Shown: positions 44,079-53,376, counted from the stretch's first letter. The stretch is 64,000 nt of DNA from AP-15 sp963818695 (GCA_963818695.1 CAWFTG010000001.1:186001-250000), one strand, 5' to 3'. Program-made: numbers and translations. Notes: generated from the letters alone by a model not told the origin.

Positions 44079-44835
44079 ATGGCGGGACGGCTCGCAGGCA
44101 AACGCGCCCTCGTGACCGCAGCGGCGCAAGGGATCGGCCGCGCTACGGCGCTGGCTTTTGCCGCCGAGGGCGCGAGCGTGTTGGCCACCGATATCGCCGA
44201 GGACAAGCTGGCGCCGCTCGCCGACGCGCTGATCGCGACCCGCCATCTCGATGTGACCGATGAAGGGGCAATCGCGGCGCTGGCGGAGGAGCTCGGCCCG
44301 CTCGACGTGCTGTTCAATTGCGCCGGCTTTGTCCATCACGGGACGATCCTCGACGTGGCGCCGGTCGAATGGGACGCGTCCTTCGTCCTCAACGTGCGCT
44401 CGATGTACCTGACGATCCGCGCGTTTCTGCCCAAGATGGTCGAGCGCGGAACCGGCGCTTCGATCATCAACATGTCGTCCACTGTCTCGTCGATCAAAGG
44501 CGCGCCGAACCGCTGTGTCTATGCCGCGACCAAGGCCGCAGTAATCGGGCTGACCAAATCGGTGGCAGCCGATTTCATAGTGTCCGGCATTCGCTGCAAT
44601 GCGATCTGCCCGGGTACCATCGCGACACCCTCGCTCGACGACCGCATAGCCGCTCAGGGGGTGCGGATGGTCGGCGGCAGCGACGCTGCGCGGCGCGCCT
44701 TTGTCGAGCGTCAGCCCTTGGGCCGGCTCGGCACGGCCGAGGAAGTCGCCGCGCTCGCCGTCTACCTCGCCTCCGATGAATTCGGCGTTCACCACCGGCG
44801 CGATCCACGTGATCGACGGCGGCTTCACCCTCTGA
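44079..44835 (+). CDS. SDR-family oxidoreductase (2-keto-3-deoxy-L-fuconate dehydrogenase-like), one frameshift at the 3' end
   Basis: ATG 44079 (MAGRLAGKRALVTAAAQGIGRA, NAD motif about residues 11-20). FNCAGFV, NMSSTVSSIKG and catalytic CVYAATKAAVIGLTK are classical SDR sites; RCNAICPGTIATPSLDDRI is typical of the KDF dehydrogenase/BDH2 group. Near 44780 an extra T in GAATTCGG breaks the frame; removing it gives the normal ending ESAFTTGAIHVIDGGFTL with stop at 44833-44835, 251 residues. Followed after 19 nt by an FAH hydrolase, the pairing used in non-phosphorylative L-fucose (or L-rhamnose) degradation. Substrate is inference. Confidence 0.82.
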
Positions 44836-44854
44836 CGCAGAGAGGAGTTTTCCG

Positions 44855-45703
44855 ATGAAGCTTCTTCGATATGGTCCCGCGGGTCAAGAAAAGCCCGGTT
44901 TGCTCGATCGGGACGGCAAGATCCGCGATCTCTCCGGCGCGGTTCGCGACATCGATGGCGAGGCGCTCGCTCCGGCGTCGCTCGATCGGCTGCGGCGACT
45001 CGATCCGGGCACATTACCGCTCGTTTCCGGCAATCCGCGGCTGGGCCCGTGCGTCGCACGGGTATCTAAGATCGTCGCGATAGGTCTCAATTACCGCGCT
45101 CACGCGGCGGAGGCCGGGCAGGCGATCCCGAAAGAGCCGATCTTTTTCTTGAAGGCGACCTCGGCAATTTGCGGGCCGAATGACGACGTGATGATCCCGA
45201 AGGGCTCGGAGAAGACCGATTGGGAGGTCGAGCTCGGTATCGTCATCGGTAGTACGGCACGCTATATCGCTGTCCACGATGCGCCCAAGCACATTGCCGG
45301 ATATTGCATCGTCAACGACGTCTCCGAGCGTGAATTTCAGATGGAGCGCGGTGGCCAGTGGACGAAGGGCAAAAGCGCCGACACCTTCGCCCCGATCGGT
45401 CCTTGGCTGGTTACCGCCGACGAGGTGACCGACCCCGGCAAGCTCGCGCTGTGGACCGAGGTCAACGGTAAGCGGATGCAGAGCAGCAACACATCCGACC
45501 TGATCTTCGGGGTCGACCACATCGTCAGCTACGTTAGTCACTTCATGACATTGCTGCCGGGCGATGTCATCCCGACCGGTACGCCCTCTGGTGTCGGTCT
45601 CGGCATGAAGCCGCCGCAATTCCTCAAACCCGGCGACCGCATGCGGCTTTCGGTCGAGGGTTTGGGCGAGCAAAACCAGCGCTTGACGGCCTTTACCGGA
45701 TAA
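44855..45703 (+). CDS. fumarylacetoacetate hydrolase family protein (2,4-diketo-3-deoxy-L-fuconate hydrolase-like)
   Basis: 282 residues; ATG 44855 with GAGGAG upstream. N-terminal MKLLRYGPAGQEKPGLLDRDGKIRDLS (two blocks) is typical of the ureidoglycolate lyase/L-DKDF hydrolase-like subgroup. The FAH core has metal ligands in DWEVELGIVIG (Glu/Asp) and CIVNDVSEREFQME (Asp), plus LPGDVIPTGTPSGVGLGMKPP. Cleaves C-C bonds of 2,4-diketo acids with Mg2+. Its partner SDR upstream would make the diketo substrate. Followed by a strong hairpin (45754-45778). Confidence 0.9.
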   Translation: MKLLRYGPAGQEKPGLLDRDGKIRDLSGAVRDIDGEALAPASLDRLRRLDPGTLPLVSGNPRLGPCVARVSKIVAIGLNYRAHAAEAGQAIPKEPIFFLKATSAICGPNDDVMIPKGSEKTDWEVELGIVIGSTARYIAVHDAPKHIAGYCIVNDVSEREFQMERGGQWTKGKSADTFAPIGPWLVTADEVTDPGKLALWTEVNGKRMQSSNTSDLIFGVDHIVSYVSHFMTLLPGDVIPTGTPSGVGLGMKPPQFLKPGDRMRLSVEGLGEQNQRLTAFTG

Positions 45704-45753
45704 CTCCCCGGCAGCCCGTCAAAGCGGCGGCACGATCGAATTGAAATGGGTGC

Positions 45754-45778
45754 CGCTAGCGCCATGTGGGCGCTAGCG
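45754..45778 (+). terminator. 10-bp perfect hairpin between the FAH hydrolase and the cold-shock gene
   Basis: CGCTAGCGCC-ATGTG-GGCGCTAGCG: perfect 10-bp stem, 5-nt loop, 50 nt after the hydrolase stop. No T-run follows. It may end or stabilise the upstream transcript. A TATGAT hexamer at 45798-45803 just downstream could be the -10 of the cold-shock gene. Confidence 0.45.
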
Positions 45779-45851
45779 CAACGCGGCGCATTTACGCTAT
45801 GATTTAGTGTTTCACGCGCTCGCCCCATTCAATTCCACGTTTAGAGGACCT

Positions 45852-46379
45852 ATGTACGACCGCCGCCCCGGCTTCTTCCGCGAAGACCTTCCCCCCGGTC
45901 GTCGCGTCGAAGCCAAAGTCAAGTGGTTCAACGCCAGCAAGGGTTTCGGGTTCGTCACCCTGTCCGACGGATCCCAGGATGCGTTCCTGCCGATCGCGAT
46001 CCTGCGCCGTGCTGGCTATGAGGACGTTCATGAAGGCGCTTCGATCATCTGCGAGGTCAGCGCCGGAGCGAAAGGCCCGCTGGTGACGACTGTCTTGAAC
46101 GTCGACAACAGCACCGCGGTGATGCCGCAGAGCGGAGGCGGCGGCATCGACCGCCGTGGCCCCCGACCTTCCCAGACCATGGAGGGTGCGGTGAAATGGT
46201 TCGAACCCGAAAAGGGTTACGGATTCATTTCCCCCGATGTCGGCAGCCAGGATGTGTTCATCCACATTACCGCGCTGCGCCGCAGCGGCGTCAACGCACT
46301 CGATGCCGGCCAGCGGGTCAGGGTCGAGGTGGTCGACGGCAAGAAAGGCCTAGAAGCCGAGCGCATCACCCTCATCTGA
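45852..46379 (+). CDS. cold-shock protein with two cold-shock domains
   Basis: 175 residues from ATG 45852 (AGAGGAC upstream). CSD 1 about residues 18-80: EAKVKWFNASKGFGFVTLSDGSQDAFLPIAIL (RNP1 GKGFGFV form); CSD 2 about 108-175: EGAVKWFEPEKGYGFISPD with VGSQDVFIHITALRR (RNP1 KGYGFI, RNP2 VFIHI). The domains are joined by a Gly-rich linker (SGGGGIDRRG). Double-CSD proteins of this length are characteristic of Alphaproteobacteria. Single-stranded nucleic acid chaperone. Domain 1 has AFLPI in place of VFVHI at RNP2, so its RNA-binding face is altered. Confidence 0.93.
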   Translation: MYDRRPGFFREDLPPGRRVEAKVKWFNASKGFGFVTLSDGSQDAFLPIAILRRAGYEDVHEGASIICEVSAGAKGPLVTTVLNVDNSTAVMPQSGGGGIDRRGPRPSQTMEGAVKWFEPEKGYGFISPDVGSQDVFIHITALRRSGVNALDAGQRVRVEVVDGKKGLEAERITLI

Positions 46380-46690
46380 GGGTGCCGGCTCCTTCGAGCC
46401 CCGCCACGGTCGGGCTGCGGTTGCCCACGTCTCGGGGCAGCGCCGTGCCGCCTTGCATTCCAACCCGCTTCTTCTGAGTCTCGCAACCAGTAAATAGACG
46501 GAAATCGCTGTCTGGCGGGGGATGCGCCTGCGACTAATCGATTCACCCCCCGACTTTCCCCGGACAGCCCTGCGCCCCTGGGGAGGAGAGGGACGGGGTG
46601 AGGTGGGGAGCCCCGGTTCCGCGGTTGCGCTTAGCCCACCTGCGAACCCTAGCTTCGGGAATAAGTCTAGCAGTAGCAATACGCGTGCAC
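46380..46690. other. intergenic stretch, GC-skewed repeat-like sequence
   Basis: Between the convergent cold-shock and beta-helix genes. No coding frame has a start signal. Around 46545-46610 it holds runs such as CCCCTGGGGAGGAGAGGGAC and GGGGTGAGGTGGGGAG, like the degenerate copies of dispersed GGGTGAGG-type repeats seen also at 48870-48940 and 61275-61420. Nothing else seen. Confidence 0.5.
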
Positions 46691-48061
46691 TCAGCATGCG
46701 TGAGGGCTCGATGGTGGCGTGCCGGTCTCAGGCAAGACGAAACTCGACGGCCCCCACGAGGCCGATAGGCCAGGGAAGCCTACCGGAGAAGAGAGGATCG
46801 GGCTTCCAGCCGCAACATCGTATTCCCAGCAATTCAGCTGCGGATTTTCCGCCGACGGATTGCTGTCGGTATATGTGCCCGAATGGCTTATCGTGGAGCC
46901 TGCATAGTTGAAATAGTCGTTGTCCGTGATTGCCGGCTTGTTCTTCGGGGAACCGCTGAGCAGAATGAAACCACCGCCACCATTGCCAGATATGACCACA
47001 TTGTGCTCGAACTGGTTGCCACTCATCGTTCCTGTCTTGCATCCAGACAGCGAGCTGGTCTGATAGGCCACGGCCTTCTGCCGTAAGGTGGCGAGGTCGA
47101 TCACGTTGCCGTTGTAGTGCACGTTGCTACCCCCATGAACGTGCATTGTATTGCTGCCGTTGCGTCCCGCGATGACGTTTCCGGTGGCCGTGAAGTTGCT
47201 CAGGCAATCGTCGGCGTAAATGGCTGAGCCAGAGTTGCTCCCCAGCGCTGCAGAGATGTTGCCATCGCGGATATAGTTGTTGGTAGCCGAAAGGTTCGTC
47301 GCGGTTGCGGCAATATCCAGAAAATAGATCGCGCCGCAATCAGCGATACCAGTGCAAATGTCTTGAAAATAATTCCCGCTCACCTCAGAGCCGGAAATAT
47401 TGCCATTCACGTTAACGATGCTGGTGCCGAAGTAAGCAATATTGTGGATGTAGTTGTTCAGAATGAGGCAAGTGCCGCCGTAGCAGCTGACCGCTCCCGA
47501 GTTGTCATCAATCGCATCATATTGGTTATAAATCTCATTATTCGTCACCGTCAACGCCACCGTACCGCCCGGCTGCCAGATGGCGGCAAAATCGAAATCA
47601 TGCAGCGCCAATCCTACGATCGTAATATTAGTCGCGCCATCCATATCGAACAGCGAAAAGAGGCCAGTGCCGTGCTTGGTTGAGCCGCCAGTGATGCTTG
47701 CGCTCCAGACTCCATCAGGGGGATAATATGACCATGTCTCGTTGCTGTCGGAAGATCCGAGGGAGATTGCGCACGGAGCGGCATCGCAATCGGCCACTGC
47801 CGCGGGCGCGTAGCTACCGCCGCGAAAGTAGACCGTCTTGGTCGTTACCCCGGTTGCCTGCATTGCTTTTGCCGCCCGGGGGATGGAACAGAATGGCAGA
47901 GCCAATGTGCCTGGGTTGTTGTCGCTACATCCAGCCGCTGCGGTAGCTATATAGAACGGCCCTGGGTTGGCTGGATCTGATGAAGGTGGAGGCGAGTGTC
48001 CCCCGCGTGCATAGGCTACGCCACTGGAGCACAGCAAAACAGCAGCGATCAAAAGTTTCAT
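46691..48061 (-). CDS. secreted right-handed parallel beta-helix protein
   Basis: 456 residues from ATG 48061 (GGAG upstream), with signal peptide MKLLIAAVLLCSSGVAYARG. After a Ser/Pro-rich linker comes YIATAAAGCSDNNPGTLALPFCSI, typical of pectate-lyase-like/DUF1565 beta-helix proteins, then many short Asn/Gly-rich turns (NNEIYNQYDAIDDNSG, NNYIHNIAYFGTSIVNVNGN, SGNYFQDICTGIADCGAIYF, TGNVIAGRNGSNTMHVHGG) that repeat about every 20-25 residues. Six or more cysteines suggest disulfides. No clear catalytic residues of polysaccharide lyases. Base composition is visibly less GC-rich than its neighbours, hinting at transfer. Start overlaps an upstream small ORF as ATGA. Confidence 0.8.
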   Translation of the reverse strand: MKLLIAAVLLCSSGVAYARGGHSPPPSSDPANPGPFYIATAAAGCSDNNPGTLALPFCSIPRAAKAMQATGVTTKTVYFRGGSYAPAAVADCDAAPCAISLGSSDSNETWSYYPPDGVWSASITGGSTKHGTGLFSLFDMDGATNITIVGLALHDFDFAAIWQPGGTVALTVTNNEIYNQYDAIDDNSGAVSCYGGTCLILNNYIHNIAYFGTSIVNVNGNISGSEVSGNYFQDICTGIADCGAIYFLDIAATATNLSATNNYIRDGNISAALGSNSGSAIYADDCLSNFTATGNVIAGRNGSNTMHVHGGSNVHYNGNVIDLATLRQKAVAYQTSSLSGCKTGTMSGNQFEHNVVISGNGGGGFILLSGSPKNKPAITDNDYFNYAGSTISHSGTYTDSNPSAENPQLNCWEYDVAAGSPILSSPVGFPGLSASWGPSSFVLPETGTPPSSPHAC

Positions 48062-48315
48062 CTCAGAACTCCTGCATTGGCTTTGACACCGATACCGATC
48101 CAATAAGCCGTCCCTGAGTTAACCCTGTCACCGTCGCAGACCCGAACGGGTTGCGCGCGGCCGTCGTAGGTACGAGATAGCTCGTAGCACTCCCTGCCGT
48201 TGAGCAGCTGGTCGTGCCGCAAAATGATGTTCCAGTCGCACCATTCGACTATGTAGTACCGGTTCCATAATAAATGATGAGCAACTGCGACCGCTTGCGG
48301 CGGGCGTGATTGCAC
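48058..48315 (-). CDS. small hypothetical ORF coupled to the beta-helix gene
   Basis: Up to 85 residues, ending NSGTAYWIGIGVKANAGVLR-TGA, with the TGA overlapping the ATG of the beta-helix gene (ATGA, 48058-48061). The second half (CYELSRTYDGRAQPVRVCDGDRVNSGTAYW, in blocks) looks like a folded domain with two cysteines; the first 25 residues do not. Perhaps the 3' remnant of a longer secreted protein gene. The start is uncertain and no family is recognised. Confidence 0.35.
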   Translation of the reverse strand: MQSRPPQAVAVAHHLLWNRYYIVEWCDWNIILRHDQLLNGRECYELSRTYDGRAQPVRVCDGDRVNSGTAYWIGIGVKANAGVLR

Positions 48316-49474
48316 CTGCCAACCCCATCAGAACATAGGATATCGGGCTTTTGCCGGTCGCGATCGCGAGCGTCTTGGCAGCGCCAGGGTAAGCGCGTCC
48401 GAGAAGGGCATGTGATTCCCACCTCCACCCGCTCGCGGTTGCGCCAGGTTTCCCAGCCGTCAAACGTGTTAACCAGATAATTTTGACGCCGTACCGTCAG
48501 AACAGCATCAAGGCTTCGTTAATTGCGCTTACGGAACTGGCTTGTTGATGGCTACGGCATTGAGGGCGTCTGCTGGAAAGCCTCGCGGAAATCCACGACT
48601 GCAGAAGAGTGCCAGCCATCACCGAAAATCGACCTTGAAGAGCTGCTCGCCATCGACGTGCCGCGCCTACGGTCGCGACTGACGCAGATCACCCGCGGGA
48701 GCTCACTGAGGAGCCGGGGGAATCGCTCCGCCAGACTTATGGCGGTCGGTGCGCGATGCTGTGAATATATCTGGGTTGTCTGATTTCGTCGGCGAACTTC
48801 CTGTAATCACCCCATGAGAGGAATGAGGTGAATTTGCTCATCGGCATCCCCCTTTCTGCAATGCCGACGGGGCGAAGAGGATAGGGTTGAGGTGGGAGAT
48901 TTCGGCGTGGTTATCGCCCAGCTCACCCTCCCCTTCGCGCCCGCGACTTGTTCTCTTCATATCCGCCGTAGCGGGCGGAGAAAGCAAGAGTCATTTATGG
49001 GGTAATCCAGTCTTGGCACGACGCGGGTGAGGGTTCTTTACTGGTCGGCGACGAGCGGCATACTAGCCTCGTGGCGTACCTCGTTTGGTGATCTGCAACA
49101 CGCGCTCGCGATAGGGTCGGTACTGCACGCCGAACTGCTGCACGAGCCGGCTGTTGTCGATAGGTACTTGCCGGAAATCGCTTTACCGCCCCATGCTGAT
49201 CCCGATGTAAGCTTGTATTGTAGATCCAGTGCTTCGGTTTGTCGGTCACGCGGGCGAAGATTTCGGCGATCTCGTCGGCATCGTCCCGGCACGCACCGGG
49301 GTTGGGCGCTGAAGGCCGCAGCCTAAGGTGCCGTCGGACGGGAGGCAACAGCCTGGCCCGAGAAACCTCATCTCGGTGGACGATCATGTTAGGTCGCGAG
49401 TGAGATACCGCCCCAGTCATCGGTCACTCCGATCGTCTTCTAGGCTCGGTGGCCGAGCGGATTGGAAAAGCGCC
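48316..49474. other. decayed or non-coding stretch, no supportable gene
   Basis: All open frames here lack ribosome sites and protein-like composition. Fragments worth recording: on the minus strand between about 49310 and 49063, two frames joined by one indel read CRDDADEIAEIFARVTDKPKHWIYNTSL, then FGVQYRPYRERVLQITKRGTPRG-TAG, which looks like eroded protein of an unrecognised family. Around 48870-48990 there are GC-skewed repeat-like runs. With the truncated gene at 49475-49960 this forms the largest decayed zone of the window. Confidence 0.45.
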
Positions 49475-49960
49475 ATGCCGATCGATTTCACGCTGACGCC
49501 CGAACAGCGGCGCCTGCGGCGGCCGCACGCGCCTTTGTCCGCGATGTGCTGTCGAAGGTGGGATCGACCACGCAAGATCTGCCGACGCCGCTCGACCGCT
49601 TCGCCGCACGAGACGGTTCTACGAACAGACCGTCGCAGCGGGCTTCCTGCGCCGCGTGATTCCAGTACCGCTCGGCGGTGAGGGCACAGATATTGTGGAC
49701 ATGGCAGTGCTGGCCGAAGAGTTCTACGCCGTCGATATCAACGTCTCGCTGACTTTGCTCGGTACCACGCTGGGCTTGTTCCCGGTGCTGCTGGGCGACA
49801 CGCCGGAACAGGCGGGGCGCATCTTTGCCCTGTTCGTCGCGGGGCAGGGCCGCCCCGCTCGCCGCCTTCGTCCTGAGCGAACCGGGCGGCAGCGCGAACT
49901 GCGCCGCTCCCGCTTCGGCCGAAGACGTACGCACCCGGCCGCCTTGCGCAGAGGCGCGAA
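49475..49960 (+). pseudogene. acyl-CoA dehydrogenase fragment (N-terminal third, frameshifted)
   Basis: ATG 49475 opens MPIDFTLTPEQRRLR, a typical acyl-CoA dehydrogenase N-terminus. The frame then changes (AAARAFVRDVLSKVGSTTQDLPTPLDRFAA), changes again (FYEQTVAAGFLRRVIPVPLGGEGTDIVDMAVLAEEFYAVDINVSLTLLGTTLGL, in blocks) and once more (APLAAFVLSEPGGSANCAA, the flavin-site region LSEPGGSA). Similarity stops near 49960, where the DUF1348 gene begins. Three or more indels plus loss of two thirds of the gene: a true pseudogene. Confidence 0.75.
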
Positions 49961-50009
49961 CTGGCAGCAAACACTAAATTCCGGATTTAATTTCTGATTG
50001 TGGGTCGAG

Positions 50010-50472
50010 ATGGCTGCGCCGATCCCGCCGTTCACTCGCAAGAGCGCGATCGCCAACGTCCGGATGGCGGAAGCCGGCTGGAACAGCCGCGATCCGCATC
50101 GGGTTTCATTGGCTTATACCGAGGATAGCCGGTGGCGAAACCGGGCCGAATTCATCAATGGCCGGGCCGAGATCGTCGCCTTTTCTTACCCGTAAATGGA
50201 ACAAGGAGCTCGATTACCGGCTCATCAAGGAACTCTGGGCCTTCACCGAAAACCGAATTGCCGTGCGGTTCGCTTACGAGTGGCATGACGACAGCGGCAA
50301 CTGGTTCCGCTCCTGGGGCAACGAAAATTGGGAGTTCGATGCGGCTGGCCTGATGCAGCGGCGCCTGGCTTCCATCAACGATCTGCCGATCGACGAAGCT
50401 GACCGGAAGTACCACTGGCCGCTCGGGCCGCGGCCTGACAATCACCCGGGCCTTTCCGACCTGGGCCTTTGA
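50010..50472 (+). CDS. DUF1348 family protein (NTF2-like fold), one frameshift
   Basis: ATG 50010 opens PPFTRKSAIANVRMAEAGWN and SRDPHRVSLAYTEDSRWRNRAEFINGRAEIVAF, the DUF1348 signature (W-N-(S/T)-R-D-P). At about 50183 an extra T in CCTTTTC breaks the frame; the other frame continues LTRKWNKELDYRLIKELWAF and FAYEWHDDSGNWFRSWGNENWEFD to 50472. With one base removed, 153 residues, the normal length. A SnoaL/NTF2-like protein of unknown function, often stress-related annotation only. Confidence 0.85.
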
Positions 50473-50549
50473 TCCCGAGGTTCCGGTTGCCAGCCTTTGG
50501 GCGCTGGCCCATCATGAGGCGCCCCGACCGGCCTGGAGGATGACGCCCC

Positions 50550-51542
50550 ATGAGCCTTTCAACTCAAAGTCTCTCGCCGAACCTGCCGCCCGAGGGGCAG
50601 CGCGCGATGCTGCGCCGGATGCTGACGATCCGCCGCTTCGAGGAACGCGCCTCGGCCGATTATCTGGCCGGCAAGATCTATGGCGTCGTGCACTGCTATA
50701 TCGGTGAGGAGGCGGTCGCGGTCGGCGTGTGCAGCGCGCTGGATCAGGGCGACCGGATCATCTCGACGCATCGCGGCCACGGCCACTGCATCGCCAAGGG
50801 CGCCGACCTCAACCGCATGATGGCCGAGCTCTACGGGCGGCAAGCCGGGTACTGCAAGGGCAAAGGCGGCTCGATGCACATCGCCGATTTCGGCATCGGC
50901 ATGCTGGGCGCCAACGGGATCGTCGCGGGTGGGATCGCGATTGTCACCGGCGCCGGCCTGGCCGCGCAGATGGAAGGCAAGGGCGGCGTCGCGGTCTCCT
51001 TTTTCGGTGATGGCGCCTCGAACGCCGGCCCCTTCCATGAGTGCCTCAATATCGCGGCGACCTGGAAATTGCCGATGCTCTATGTGTGCGAAAACAACAT
51101 GTATGCCGCGCAAACCGCCGCCGCCGCGACGCACGCGCTGAGCGATGTGGCGGCACGCGCGGCTGGCTATGGCATTCCGGGGGTCGTCGTCGACGGCAAC
51201 GACATCTTCGCGGTTTACCAGGCGGCAAACCGCGCAGTGGATCGGGCGCGGTCGGGCGGCGGTCCGACCTTGATCGAGTGCAAGACCTACCGCCAGCGTG
51301 CACATACCGAGCGCCGGGGGCAGCCCGATCCGCGGGACCCGGCCGAGATCGAAACGTGGACGGGCAAGGATCCGATCGTGCGGCTGGAGCGTCAGCTGAG
51401 GGAGCAGGGTTACCTCGACGACGCCGGGATGGAAGCCATGGAGCGCGAAATCGTGGCCGCACTCGAGGCCGCCGTCGCTTTCGCCGAAGCCAGCCCCTTC
51501 CCGCTACCCGAGCAGGCGACAGAAGACGCGTTTGCGGCCTGA
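50550..51542 (+). CDS. TPP-dependent dehydrogenase E1 component, alpha subunit (pyruvate/acetoin type)
   Basis: 330 residues. Thiamine-diphosphate motif begins GDG (153-155, FFGDGASNAGPFHECLN) and ends ENN (181-183, VCENNMYA). HRGHGHCIAKGADLNRMMAELYG and KGKGGSMHIADFGIGMLGANGIVAGG (in blocks) are typical of PdhA/AcoA. It forms an alpha2-beta2 E1 with the next gene (15 nt downstream) that decarboxylates a 2-oxo acid (pyruvate) or acetoin and transfers the acyl group to a lipoyl E2. No E2/E3 genes adjoin; the neighbours are an amidohydrolase and an SDR, so the substrate may be specialised. Confidence 0.92.
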   Translation: MSLSTQSLSPNLPPEGQRAMLRRMLTIRRFEERASADYLAGKIYGVVHCYIGEEAVAVGVCSALDQGDRIISTHRGHGHCIAKGADLNRMMAELYGRQAGYCKGKGGSMHIADFGIGMLGANGIVAGGIAIVTGAGLAAQMEGKGGVAVSFFGDGASNAGPFHECLNIAATWKLPMLYVCENNMYAAQTAAAATHALSDVAARAAGYGIPGVVVDGNDIFAVYQAANRAVDRARSGGGPTLIECKTYRQRAHTERRGQPDPRDPAEIETWTGKDPIVRLERQLREQGYLDDAGMEAMEREIVAALEAAVAFAEASPFPLPEQATEDAFAA

Positions 51543-51557
51543 TGCGAGGAGGAGACG

Positions 51558-52535
51558 ATGCGAGAGCTGACCTACAACGAGGCCGCGGTCGAAGCCGTCG
51601 CCGAGGAGATGCGGCGCGATCCCAAGATCTTCTATATGTCGACCGATGCGCTGCCTCCGCTGCTCAAGGAGTTCGGCCCCGAGCGGATCAGGGCGACGCC
51701 AATCACCGAGGCGGCGCTGACCGGCATGGCGATCGGCGCAGCCGGTTGCGGCTTCCGCCCAATTGTCGACTGGCGGCAGGTGACGTTCTGCTTTGTCGCG
51801 ATGGACCAAATCGTCAATCAAGCCGCGAAGATCCACTACATGTTCGGCGGCCAGGTGACCTTTCCGATCCTCTACCGGGCGGCCGTCGGGGGTGGTGGCC
51901 AGGTCGCGGCGCAGCACTCGCAGTCGCCCTATTCGATGTTCATGAATGTGGCCGGCCTGAAGATGTTCGTGCCGTCGACGCCTCGCGACATCAAGGGGCT
52001 GTTAAAGACGGCGATCCGCGACAACAACCCCGTCATCTCGTTCGAGTCGAGCCGGCTGATGGCCCGCAAGGGGCCCGTGCCGGAGGAGGATTACACGATC
52101 CCCTTCGGCCAGGCCGACATCAAACGAGAGGGCAGCGACGTAACGGTTGTCGCACTCGCCTGGCTCGTCCACGAGGCGATGGCCGCAGCCGAAGAGCTGG
52201 AGAAGGAGGGGCTATCGGTCGAAATCGTCGATCCGCGCACGCTCGTGCCGTTGGATACACAGACGATCCGCCGCTCGGTGCAGAAAACGGGGCGCCTCGT
52301 CATCGCCGACGAGGCCGGGCCGACGGCCGGCTTCTCGGCCGAGATCGCCGCTGTTGCCACTGAGGACGCGGCGACTTTCGCGCGGCTCCGGGCCCCGGTA
52401 AAACGGGTCTGCGCGTTGCAGGTGCCGATCCCTTATAGCCCGGTTCTCGAAAACCACGTCTTCCCGGACCGCAAACGGATCATCACCGCGGTCCGCGAGG
52501 TGCTCCAGGGAGGGAGGCCTGCCGCGGCGGCGTGA
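51558..52535 (+). CDS. TPP-dependent dehydrogenase E1 component, beta subunit
   Basis: 325 residues, with Transket_pyr domain (RELTYNEAAVEAVAEEMRRDP, then RIRATPITEAALTGMAIGAAGCGFRPIVD) and transketolase C-terminal domain (GSDVTVVALAWLVHEAMAAAEEL, VEIVDPRTLVPLDTQTI). The conserved Glu that activates TPP is in the ITEAALTG stretch. Final PYSPVLENHVFPDRKRI resembles the E1-beta C-terminus. ATG 51558 with GAGGAG upstream. Same operon as the alpha subunit and, 13 nt later, the amidohydrolase. Confidence 0.92.
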   Translation: MRELTYNEAAVEAVAEEMRRDPKIFYMSTDALPPLLKEFGPERIRATPITEAALTGMAIGAAGCGFRPIVDWRQVTFCFVAMDQIVNQAAKIHYMFGGQVTFPILYRAAVGGGGQVAAQHSQSPYSMFMNVAGLKMFVPSTPRDIKGLLKTAIRDNNPVISFESSRLMARKGPVPEEDYTIPFGQADIKREGSDVTVVALAWLVHEAMAAAEELEKEGLSVEIVDPRTLVPLDTQTIRRSVQKTGRLVIADEAGPTAGFSAEIAAVATEDAATFARLRAPVKRVCALQVPIPYSPVLENHVFPDRKRIITAVREVLQGGRPAAAA

Positions 52536-52548
52536 GGGGGAAGATGTG

Positions 52549-53376
52549 ATGCAGATCGTCGACGCTCAAATTCACCTCTGGGGATCCGGCTTACCGAGCA
52601 ACCGCTCGCATCGACAAGTGATGGCCTTTACCCCCGAGGAGGCCATTGTCCTGATGGACGAAGGAGGTGTCGATGCCGCGGTCATCCATCCGCCGGGTTG
52701 GGACCCCAATTCGACCGAGATGGCGTTTGCGGCGGTCCGGAATTACCCTGGCCGGTTCGCGATCATGGGTGCATTGCCGCTCGACCGGCCGGAATCCCGT
52801 GCCCGCATCGCGAGCTGGCGAGAACAGCCGGGAATGCTCGGCCTGCGGTATGGGTTCCTCACCGATCCCGCACGGCGGTGGCTGCACGACGGCACAATCG
52901 AGTGGCTTTGGGCGGAAGCCGAGGCGGCCGGCGTCCCGATCGCCGCGCTGGCGACGGATTCGCTTACGGAACTCGGCCGGATCGCCGAGCGCCACCCCGG
53001 ACTTCGATTGACGATCGATCACCTCGGCGGCAGAGGCGGCACATCGACGCTGAAAGACGCCGCGGCGATGACCCATATGCCGGAGCTTTTGGCATTGGCG
53101 AAGTTTTCCAATGTCGCGGTAAAGGCGACCGGTGTACCGCACTATTCCAGCGAGCCCTATCCGTTTCCGGCGCTGCACAGCTATTTGCGGCAGGTCTACG
53201 ACGCCTTTGGTCCAAACCGCATGTTCTGGGGTACCGACATCACCAAGATGCCCTGCTCCTGGCGGCAATGCGTGACAATGTTCACAGAGGGATTGCCGTG
53301 GCTCAGCGACAAGGACAAGCGGCTAATCATGGGAGAGGCGCTGTGCGCCTGGTGGGGTTGGGACCGGGCCGCCTGA
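52549..53376 (+). CDS. amidohydrolase family protein (Amidohydro_2, TIM-barrel)
   Basis: 275 residues from ATG 52549. Amidohydro_2 landmarks: IVDAQIHLWGSG (D-x3-H at the barrel start), AVIHPPGWDPN, LRYGFLTDPARRWLHDGTIEWLWAEAEAAGVP (in blocks), LTIDHLGGRGG (barrel His) and MFWGTDITKMPCSW (terminal Asp). Resembles 2-pyrone-4,6-dicarboxylate lactonase-type hydrolases acting on lactones or decarboxylating aromatic acids. Last clear member of the E1 operon; two palindromic repeats follow. Confidence 0.88.
   Translation: MQIVDAQIHLWGSGLPSNRSHRQVMAFTPEEAIVLMDEGGVDAAVIHPPGWDPNSTEMAFAAVRNYPGRFAIMGALPLDRPESRARIASWREQPGMLGLRYGFLTDPARRWLHDGTIEWLWAEAEAAGVPIAALATDSLTELGRIAERHPGLRLTIDHLGGRGGTSTLKDAAAMTHMPELLALAKFSNVAVKATGVPHYSSEPYPFPALHSYLRQVYDAFGPNRMFWGTDITKMPCSWRQCVTMFTEGLPWLSDKDKRLIMGEALCAWWGWDRAA

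Noticed and set aside
43956..45059. 367-codon minus-strand ORF opposite the SDR gene
   Set aside because: Shadow of the SDR and FAH genes with low-complexity Arg-rich translation; the sense genes are clear.
48523..48783. 86-codon plus-strand ORF
   Set aside because: No ribosome site, no recognisable fold, and it lies in a stretch with other signs of decay.
49449..49475. tRNA-Ser-like block GGTGGCCGAGCGGATTGGAA
   Set aside because: Only the D-arm-like part matches; no anticodon arm, T-arm or acceptor complement follows, and the bases run into the acyl-CoA dehydrogenase start.
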